Source: RUG191 sp045642225
Lineage (GTDB): Bacteria > Bacillota > Clostridia > Lachnospirales > Lachnospiraceae
Direction: 5' to 3'
Length of the DNA: 11,437 nucleotides
Assembly (NCBI GenBank): GCA_045642225.1
Contig: JAZUIN010000071.1
Span: 1-11,437 of the forward strand
Shown here: positions 5,708 through 11,437 of the stretch, piece by piece
How positions within the stretch are numbered: the first letter of the stretch is position 1
Layout of the letters: every line of letters begins with the position of its first letter
Translations under genes and position numbers: made by a program
The notes under the pieces: generated by a model
What the model was told of the DNA's origin: nothing
Databases searched by the model: none
What the model saw: only the letters and a program-made list of their open reading frames with translations

Positions 5708-6343
5708 TTACACGAATGGATTGTACTTCTTCTCTTCACCAATAGAAGTTCTTGCATCATGCCCAGGAAGAACAACTACATCATCATCAAGAGTAAGTAA
5801 CTTCTCTCTAATACCATTTATTAAATCTGAGGTAGAACTCTTAGGAAAGTCCGTTCTTCCAACTGAATGACAAAATAGCGCATCACCTGTAAATACACAT
5901 TTCTCATCCATAAAATAATACGATGCTCCACCAGGAGTATGTCCAGGTGTATACAAGACCTTAACCTTGAAGCCTGCAAGCTCAATAATTTCCTCATCAT
6001 CAAGAAAATCACTTGCATGATATATAGCAGGAATTCTACCCATGTTACCAGAAAGATTAATCTCTGGGTCTCTTAAAGTGTTGCGCTCATTACGACTCGC
6101 ATATACAGGAATATTGTATTCCGAAGCAATAGCCCCAGCGCCGCCAGCATGATCAAAATGTCCATGTGTAAGCATAATCGCTACTGGATTAATATCTTGA
6201 ATTGTAAGCTTCTCAATTAATTTCTCAGGCTCATCTCCTGGATCAATAATAACTGCATCTCTAGTATCAACATTTACCACAAAATAGCAGTTAGTGCTTA
6301 CAGGACCAACTACATATTGAACCAATTCCATCTTAGACATCAT
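5708..6343 (-). CDS. MBL-fold metallo-hydrolase (glyoxalase II-like)
   Basis: About 211 aa. The metallo-beta-lactamase fold signature is complete. Counting from the in-frame TTG at 6346, the THXHXDH motif is H61, H63, D65, H66 in 'LTHGHFDHAGG', the third ligand is H136 in 'TPGHTPGG', the bridging Asp is D155 in 'FTGDALF', and the final His is H196 in 'LPGHDART'. These ligands bind two metal ions. The family covers hydroxyacylglutathione hydrolase-like thioesterases; in clostridia, which mostly lack glutathione, the substrate is unknown. Three starts are possible (TTG 6346, ATG 6343, ATG 6340). AGGTGG at 6347-6352 best suits one of the two ATGs, and ATG 6343 shares a base with the rel stop (TGATG), pointing to coupled translation. 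Cytoplasmic, no signal peptide. Confidence 0.9.
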   Translation of the reverse strand: MMSKMELVQYVVGPVSTNCYFVVNVDTRDAVIIDPGDEPEKLIEKLTIQDINPVAIMLTHGHFDHAGGAGAIASEYNIPVYASRNERNTLRDPEINLSGNMGRIPAIYHASDFLDDEEIIELAGFKVKVLYTPGHTPGGASYYFMDEKCVFTGDALFCHSVGRTDFPKSSTSDLINGIREKLLTLDDDVVVLPGHDARTSIGEEKKYNPFV

Positions 6344-8742
6344 CAACCACCTGTACTTCTTTCAATATCAATCATTCCTTCTATCTGCTTTAGCTTATCG
6401 CAAACTCTATTAAGCTCGGACACAGCCTGAACCTCAAAGCTTACTGATATAGTTGCAATCTCTTGCTTATTCGTATTAGAGTGAATAGAAAGAATCTCTA
6501 TTCCTGTCTCTGAGAACACCTTGGATACATCAACTAATACGCCAATTCTGCTGTGTACGTAAATGTTAATAGTAACCATATATTTGTCTTGTTCACCAGT
6601 ATTTGCAGCCCATTCTACAGGAATTATTCTCATCTTCTCTTCTTCAGGCATCTTATCTACATTAGGGCAATCTGCTCTATGAACTGAAATCCCTCTGCCT
6701 CGAGTAATAAATCCTACAATATCATCTCCCGGAATAGGGTTACAGCATTTAGAATATCTAGCAGAAACATTATCCATGCCTCTAACTATGATGCCACCTT
6801 TGCCATCAAGCTGTTTGATTCCAAGGTAGTTAGCTGCTGCCTTCTTCTCAGACTCAGATAATACATCTTCATCTGTAACATTTATAGCATGATCCTTAAG
6901 ATATTCCTCATACATTCGAGAAACAACTTGACCTTCTCTTAGACCACCATTACCTACTGTAGCAATACAAGTCTCCCAATCCTTGAAGCCGTATTTTTGC
7001 ATAATACGCTCTTGATATTCTGGACGGTTAATATCGTTGAACTTGATTCCCTTTTGCTTAGCAGCTTCCATAAGAAGCTCCTTACCTCTAACGATATTCT
7101 CAACCTTGAATTCATTCTTGAACCACTGGTTAATCTTGTTCCTAGCTTGTGTTGACTTAACGATATTAAGCCAATCTCTACTAGGGCCTCTCGAATTAGC
7201 TGAGGTTATAATCTCAATTCTATCACCGTTCTTAATCTGGTATTCTATAGGAACTAATCTACCATTAACCTTAGCTCCAATCATTCTATTACCAACCGCA
7301 GAGTGAATGCTATATGCAAAATCAACAGGTGTTGCTCCACTTGGTAAATTCTTGACATCACCAGAAGGTGTGAAACAAAATACATTTTCAGAAAACAAAT
7401 TAAGGTCACTCTTAAGATTGCTCACGAATTCCTTATTGTCTTCCATATCTTGCTGCCAATCAAGAATCTCTCTAAGCCAAGAAATCTTGTCTTCTTCGCC
7501 TTGAAGCGTTGCACCTTCGCCTGATTCTTTATATTTCCAATGGGCAGCAATACCGTATTCACTAGTCTTATGCATCTCCCAGGTTCTAATCTGTATCTCA
7601 AATGGTGTACCACTAGGACCGATTACTGTTGTATGCAAAGACTGATACATATTAGGCTTAGGCATTGCGATATAATCCTTAAAACGACCTGGAATAGGCT
7701 TATAATTCTCATGAATTATACCTAATGCTGCATAACAATCCTTAACATCATCCACAATTATTCTAATTGCGAACAAATCATATATCTCATCAAATTCCTT
7801 ATGCTGACTTACCATCTTGCGATATATAGAGAAGAAATGCTTAGCTCTACCATAAACCTTTGCCTTAATACCCGCATCTTCGATATATTGCTTAACGTCA
7901 TACACAAGGCTATCTACATAGTTATCTCTTTCAGACTTACGTTGAGCAACTGTAACAACAAGCTTACGATATGCTTCTGGTTCAGAATACTTAAGGCCTA
8001 AATCATCAAGCTCTATCTTGAGCTTAGATATACCAAGTCTTTGTGCCAAAGGAGCAAATATCTCTATAGTCTCCTTCGCTTTCTCCTTCTGCTTCTCTGG
8101 TCGCATATATTGAAGAGTTCTCATATTGTGAAGTCTATCCGCAAGCTTAATAATAATTACACGAATGTCCTTCGCCATAGCAAGAAACATCTTACGAAGA
8201 TTCTCTGCTTGAATCTCAACCTTATCTGTAGAATAGCTCAATTGTCCTAACTTAGTTACACCATCTACAAGAAGCGCAACTTCATCACCGAATTCTTCTG
8301 CAATTTCTTCTATAGTCATTACAGTATCTTCTGCAACGTCGTGAAGAAGACCAGCAATAATTGTCTCCTTATCCATCTCTAAGTCAGCAAGAATAATTGC
8401 TACACATAATGGATGAATAATATATTCTTCCCCCGACTTACGCAATTGACCTTGATGAGCTTCATCTGCAATCCTGTATGCCTTGTCAACATTTGTCAAA
8501 TCCGTATTAGGGTGATACTTATTGATTCTCTTCTTGAGAGATTCATATAATTCCGTCTTATCTACGAAATCTTGAGTGCGAACTACTATGCTTTGGTCCT
8601 TAACAACCTCAGATATAACCTGTTGTATCACATCATCTGTTAATTCTGCATTTGGATCGATAGTATTCTCTATTGCATTAGATAATTCTTTATCTAAAAG
8701 CTCGACATTTTTGTTATATTTGTCATTATGAACAGCAGCCAT
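6343..8742 (-). CDS. relA: Bifunctional (p)ppGpp synthetase/hydrolase Rel
   Basis: 799 aa from ATG at 8742; AAAGGAG at 8750-8756 is seven bases upstream, whereas an in-frame GTG at 8748 is too close to it. Domains in order: HD hydrolase (about 85-230, with HDVAED at 134-139), synthetase (about 290-405, with RFKD at 353-356 and 'YQSLHTTVIG'), TGS (about 452-512), helical and Cys-rich region ('KCCNPIPGD', 'HRADCPN', 663-694) and a C-terminal ACT domain (about 720-795). Both active sites look intact, and RXKD is the form seen in bifunctional Rel rather than synthetase-only RelA. The enzyme makes and breaks (p)ppGpp on starved ribosomes. Its stop overlaps the MBL start, and it follows the GNAT gene by 41 bp with no terminator. 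Confidence 0.96.
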   Translation of the reverse strand: MAAVHNDKYNKNVELLDKELSNAIENTIDPNAELTDDVIQQVISEVVKDQSIVVRTQDFVDKTELYESLKKRINKYHPNTDLTNVDKAYRIADEAHQGQLRKSGEEYIIHPLCVAIILADLEMDKETIIAGLLHDVAEDTVMTIEEIAEEFGDEVALLVDGVTKLGQLSYSTDKVEIQAENLRKMFLAMAKDIRVIIIKLADRLHNMRTLQYMRPEKQKEKAKETIEIFAPLAQRLGISKLKIELDDLGLKYSEPEAYRKLVVTVAQRKSERDNYVDSLVYDVKQYIEDAGIKAKVYGRAKHFFSIYRKMVSQHKEFDEIYDLFAIRIIVDDVKDCYAALGIIHENYKPIPGRFKDYIAMPKPNMYQSLHTTVIGPSGTPFEIQIRTWEMHKTSEYGIAAHWKYKESGEGATLQGEEDKISWLREILDWQQDMEDNKEFVSNLKSDLNLFSENVFCFTPSGDVKNLPSGATPVDFAYSIHSAVGNRMIGAKVNGRLVPIEYQIKNGDRIEIITSANSRGPSRDWLNIVKSTQARNKINQWFKNEFKVENIVRGKELLMEAAKQKGIKFNDINRPEYQERIMQKYGFKDWETCIATVGNGGLREGQVVSRMYEEYLKDHAINVTDEDVLSESEKKAAANYLGIKQLDGKGGIIVRGMDNVSARYSKCCNPIPGDDIVGFITRGRGISVHRADCPNVDKMPEEEKMRIIPVEWAANTGEQDKYMVTINIYVHSRIGVLVDVSKVFSETGIEILSIHSNTNKQEIATISVSFEVQAVSELNRVCDKLKQIEGMIDIERSTGG

Positions 8743-8749
8743 ACACACT

Positions 8750-8756
8750 CTCCTTT
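8750..8756 (-). promoter_or_regulatory. Ribosome binding site deciding the rel start
   Basis: AAAGGAG on the minus strand, seven bases from ATG 8742 and only one from the in-frame GTG 8748. This supports the ATG. Confidence 0.75.
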
Positions 8757-8783
8757 CGTAAAAATTTTGTAAATTATTATATA

Positions 8784-9593
8784 TTATTCAGCCTTATTTT
8801 TCAACACATACAGACCTTTTTGCTTTGAAAAGCCTAATTTTTTTAGTAATTTTACACTAGGGATATTTTCCTCATCTACCCTTGCTATAATTTTACTCTT
8901 TTTAAGTGTGTCAAATGTGTAATTTATTATCTCTCTAACCACTAAAGTTGCTACACCTTTATTCCTATAATCCTTGCGAATTTGATAGGCCAATTCTACC
9001 TCTCCTAAGGTCTTGCAATTCTCTTTAGTCTCAATACCTGCTCTTCCGACTATTTCCTTCGTGGCTTTATCTTCAATAACCCACACTCCATATCCATAGA
9101 ACTTATATATAACCTCGATATATTTCCTCTGATATTCTCGCTCTTCTTCATCAGGAAATAATGGCTCCATATATTTAACCATTTCTTCATCATTTGCATA
9201 CAACAATTTAATTCCCTCAAAATCATCTTCTGTATGCTCTCGTATCAAAAAATCTTTGGTCTCTAATATTGTTAACGGCAACCCCTTTGCACGAGCATAT
9301 ACTGTCTTAAGGTCGCCAATGTTAATTACTGACAAATCTTGTGTAACGTACGCTGATTTTAGCCATTTTCCTTCAGTTGATTCATAACCCAACACGGGTA
9401 TTTCAAGTTTTTGAAGCGCTTCTATGTTCTGATTGCTCTTACAAATCCCATATACAACATTTTCATCAAAAAAAGATTGCTCTAGGCATACTTTACCTAA
9501 AGCAATCTTAATAAATTCATATTCTGTTGTAGGAAAAGCTTTATATAACAACTCTTCCTCTTCGAGACTCAAATCATTAATAATATATTCCAA
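8784..9593 (-). CDS. GNAT-family N-acetyltransferase with an N-terminal extra domain
   Basis: 269 aa. Residues about 112-269 form a GNAT domain: 'FLIREHTEDDFEGI' at the first strand, then 'ELAYQIRKDYRNKGVATLVV' (200-219) carrying the acetyl-CoA binding R/Q-x-x-G-x-A element (R210-A215), and 'ENIPSVKLLKKLGF' (242-255) as the usual end. The first 110 residues are a separate alpha/beta-looking region ending 'YARAKGLPLTILET', seen before in Lachnospiraceae relatives; its role is unknown. The substrate cannot be predicted. The start is TTG at 9593, directly after the dapF stop with no gap. AAGGTGAG at 9600-9607, inside the last dapF codons, is six bases upstream, so translation is probably coupled to dapF. 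Confidence 0.85.
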   Translation of the reverse strand: MEYIINDLSLEEEELLYKAFPTTEYEFIKIALGKVCLEQSFFDENVVYGICKSNQNIEALQKLEIPVLGYESTEGKWLKSAYVTQDLSVINIGDLKTVYARAKGLPLTILETKDFLIREHTEDDFEGIKLLYANDEEMVKYMEPLFPDEEEREYQRKYIEVIYKFYGYGVWVIEDKATKEIVGRAGIETKENCKTLGEVELAYQIRKDYRNKGVATLVVREIINYTFDTLKKSKIIARVDEENIPSVKLLKKLGFSKQKGLYVLKNKAE

Positions 9594-10424
9594 TTATATC
9601 TCACCTTCAAAAACTATAGTAGCTGGACCTGTCATATAAACAACATTGTCATCAGGATTATATTCAATTGTTAGATGACCACCAATCAATTCAATATCAA
9701 CCTTCTCATTTGTCAAACCATTAAGGATACAAGAAACTGCCACAGCACAAGCTCCTGTACCGCAAGCTAAGGTTTCTCCGCTTCCACGTTCCCAAACTCT
9801 CATCTTGATATGGTCTCTATCAATAACATTTATAAACTCAGTATTAATTCTATTAGGAAAACGCTTGTGATTCTCAAAGCTAGGACCAATCTTCTCTATC
9901 TCTAAATCACTTACATCCTCTGGCCAAATTGTAACACAGTGAGGATTCCCCATGGAAATACAATCAACCACATAATCCTTGCCATCAACTTCTATTGTCT
10001 CGCCTAGCATCTTCTCATTATCAGAGATGACTGGCACCTTGCTCGCAATAAGTTCTGGACTCCCCATATCTACACGTACTTGTGAAACTTTAGAATTTTC
10101 AATGGTAAATTTCAAAGTTTTGATTCCACCAAGCGTCTCAACTGTTATAACTTCTTTATCCGTCATACCCTTGTCATATACAAATTTACCAACACAACGG
10201 ACACCATTGCCACACATTTCTCCGCGGGAACCATCTGCATTGTACATAATCATTTGAAAATCAGCGACATCTGAGCTAGCTATCAATATCAAACCATCTG
10301 CACCAATTCCAAAATGTCTATCAGACACTTTAATTGCCACTTCTTCTGGGTTATCAAGCATTTCCTTTGTGCAGTCAACATATACATAGTCGTTGCCGCA
10401 GCCTTCCATCTTTGTAAATTTCAT
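9594..10424 (-). CDS. dapF: Diaminopimelate epimerase
   Basis: 276 aa from ATG at 10424, full length. It converts LL- to meso-diaminopimelate, the last shared step before lysine and a peptidoglycan cross-linking residue. The two catalytic Cys are visible: C71 in 'MCGNGVRC' and C221 in 'LACGTGACA'. Also present are the N-terminal 'KMEGCGNDYVYVD', 'GIGADGLILI', 'GNPHCV' and 'ERGSGET' motifs of the family. An in-frame ATG at 10442 would lie within hisA; AAAGGGG just before 10424 favours the shorter start, which overlaps the hisA stop by one base (TAATG). It lies in tight series with hisA and the GNAT gene, so expression is likely shared. Confidence 0.96.
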   Translation of the reverse strand: MKFTKMEGCGNDYVYVDCTKEMLDNPEEVAIKVSDRHFGIGADGLILIASSDVADFQMIMYNADGSRGEMCGNGVRCVGKFVYDKGMTDKEVITVETLGGIKTLKFTIENSKVSQVRVDMGSPELIASKVPVISDNEKMLGETIEVDGKDYVVDCISMGNPHCVTIWPEDVSDLEIEKIGPSFENHKRFPNRINTEFINVIDRDHIKMRVWERGSGETLACGTGACAVAVSCILNGLTNEKVDIELIGGHLTIEYNPDDNVVYMTGPATIVFEGEI

Positions 10425-11203
10425 TATATCCCCTTTATACAAGAAATAACTGTTTCATAATTGAGTGGTCCACCGAACAAATCAAGCGCTGAGCCAACTG
10501 TAACATTGAGTCTATCATTGCCGAGTTCTTTGATTGCCATAACATCGTCATAGTCACCAACTCCGCCAGCGTATGTCACAGTATTACCTTCCCACTCACC
10601 TAACATTTTAACCAAATCTTCTTCTATACCACATTGTTTACCTTCAACATCTGCGGCATGAATAAGAAATTCATCACAATATTCAGATAGCTTCTCAAGA
10701 AGTTCTAATGTAACTTCTTCCTTAGTAAACTTCTGCCATCTATCTGTAACAACATAGTAATCGTCACCCTTCTTGCGACAGCTCAAATCAAGAACTATAT
10801 GCTCTTTGCCAACTGCTGCAACCAATTTCTCTAAATTCTCATAATTAATTCTACCATCAGAGAAAACATAAGAAGTAACAATTACATGACTTGCACCAGC
10901 TTCAATATATGAAGCTGCATTTTCATCATTAACACCACCACCAAGCTGCATTGTATTAGGTGCAACCTTAAGTGCTGCTAAAGCCTGTGCTCTAGTCTCT
11001 TCATAATATGGACTATCCTTATGGTTAAGCATTATCACATGCCCACCAGTAAGTCCCTCATTAGCATAAAAGGACGCAAAAAATGTTGCATCCTTTTTAG
11101 AAACGAAATTCTCGTCAGCAACATTTTCCTTATCATCTAAAGAACCGCCGACTATTTGTTTAACTTTGCCATTATGTATATCAATACAAGGCCTAAATTC
11201 CAT
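10424..11203 (-). CDS. hisA: Eukaryote-type HisA (ProFAR isomerase)
   Basis: 259 aa TIM barrel. It catalyses the isomerisation of ProFAR to PRFAR, the fourth step of histidine synthesis. The predicted catalytic Asp residues are D8 in 'RPCIDIHNGKVKQIVGG' and D139 in 'HIVLDLSCRKKG'; phosphate-binding loops are 'LGGGV' (87-91) and 'AGGVG' (212-216). 'GGHVIMLN' and 'SHVIVTSYVF' are characteristic of the yeast HIS6-like branch (the family sometimes called hisA_euk) rather than standard bacterial HisA. AGAGGT lies eight bases before the ATG at 11203. It stands 26 bp after guaB and is not next to other his genes here, which suggests separate acquisition from any his operon. Function is fairly sure. 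Confidence 0.92.
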   Translation of the reverse strand: MEFRPCIDIHNGKVKQIVGGSLDDKENVADENFVSKKDATFFASFYANEGLTGGHVIMLNHKDSPYYEETRAQALAALKVAPNTMQLGGGVNDENAASYIEAGASHVIVTSYVFSDGRINYENLEKLVAAVGKEHIVLDLSCRKKGDDYYVVTDRWQKFTKEEVTLELLEKLSEYCDEFLIHAADVEGKQCGIEEDLVKMLGEWEGNTVTYAGGVGDYDDVMAIKELGNDRLNVTVGSALDLFGGPLNYETVISCIKGI

Positions 11204-11229
11204 CTGTTATATACCTCTAAATAATACAA

Positions 11230-11437
11230 TTATTCATCAACACTATAATTTGGAGCTTCCTTCGTAATATGAATATCATGAGGGTGTGACTCTTTAAGAG
11301 CAGCAGCTGAAATCTTAACAAATTTGCCATTTTCCTTAAGCTCTTCAATATTATGAGCACCGCAGTAACCCATACCTGAACGGATACCACCAACAAGCTG
11401 GAATACAGTATCTTCTACTGTTCCCTTGTAAGCAACT
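11230..11437 (-). CDS. guaB: IMP dehydrogenase, C-terminal end (partial)
   Basis: The last 68 codons, translated by hand; the rest lies beyond the right edge of the window. The fragment reads 'VAYKGTVEDTVFQLVGGIRS' followed by 'GMGYCGAHNIEELK' and ends 'SHPHDIHITKEAPNY'...SVDE. This is the conserved C-terminus of bacterial IMP dehydrogenase, which oxidises IMP to XMP in guanine nucleotide synthesis. The stop TAA is at 11230-11232. The active-site loop Cys and the CBS domains are outside the window. hisA starts 26 bp later with no hairpin between them, so read-through is likely. GMP made by this pathway is also the source of the GDP/GTP used by Rel. Confidence 0.93.
   Translation of the reverse strand, partial: VAYKGTVEDTVFQLVGGIRSGMGYCGAHNIEELKENGKFVKISAAALKESHPHDIHITKEAPNYSVDE

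Noticed and set aside
7037..7306. Plus-strand open frame opposite rel.
   Set aside because: It lies wholly within the rel reading frame on the other strand, has no ribosome binding site that I can see and no recognisable domain. The same holds for the other plus-strand frames, such as 9979-10257, 5278-5481 and 380-607.

Overview
The window looks like low-GC Clostridia DNA, most likely Lachnospiraceae. This rests on protein similarity to families I know from that group (eukaryote-type HisA, HemZ beside a bifunctional Rel, LXG/DUF4474 proteins), AT-rich intergenic DNA and strong AGGAGG-type ribosome binding sites. Every gene I can support lies on the minus strand, so transcription runs from high to low coordinates.

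Right part, 4158-11437: conserved core metabolism in one tight co-directional series. In transcription order it is guaB (3' end only), hisA, dapF, a GNAT acetyltransferase, rel, an MBL-fold hydrolase and hemZ. Junctions are very short: guaB-hisA 26 bp, hisA-dapF overlapping by one base (TAATG), dapF-GNAT with no gap and a TTG start, GNAT-rel 41 bp, rel-MBL overlapping by one base (TGATG), MBL-hemZ about 100 bp. I see no terminator inside, so it probably forms one long operon or a few nested ones. It links GMP, histidine and lysine/peptidoglycan precursor synthesis to the (p)ppGpp enzyme.

Left part, 1-4157: an accessory region. Next to the hemZ stop lies a short sequence resembling an IS3-family terminal repeat. 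Then come a small secreted protein of unknown function, a three-copy 9-bp repeat that forms a terminator, and a histidine phosphatase. After these comes an apparent unit that starts at an excellent promoter (TTGACA, 17 bp, TAATAT). Its spacer is a perfect 17-bp palindrome, and two related boxes lie upstream at exact 32-bp centre spacing. The unit encodes an XRE-HTH/MNT-nucleotidyltransferase fusion and, overlapping it, a four-helix membrane protein. About 100 bp further on lie an LXG-DUF4474 protein, which looks like a type VII secretion polymorphic toxin, and a lipoprotein cut off by the window edge that could be its surface immunity protein.

The most interesting parts are the autoregulated XRE-MNT/membrane protein pair, which has no HEPN partner, and the LXG-DUF4474/lipoprotein pair, which has no adjacent Lap chaperone genes. 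No tRNA, rRNA, CRISPR array or complete insertion sequence was seen. No gene-free stretch exceeds 300 bases.
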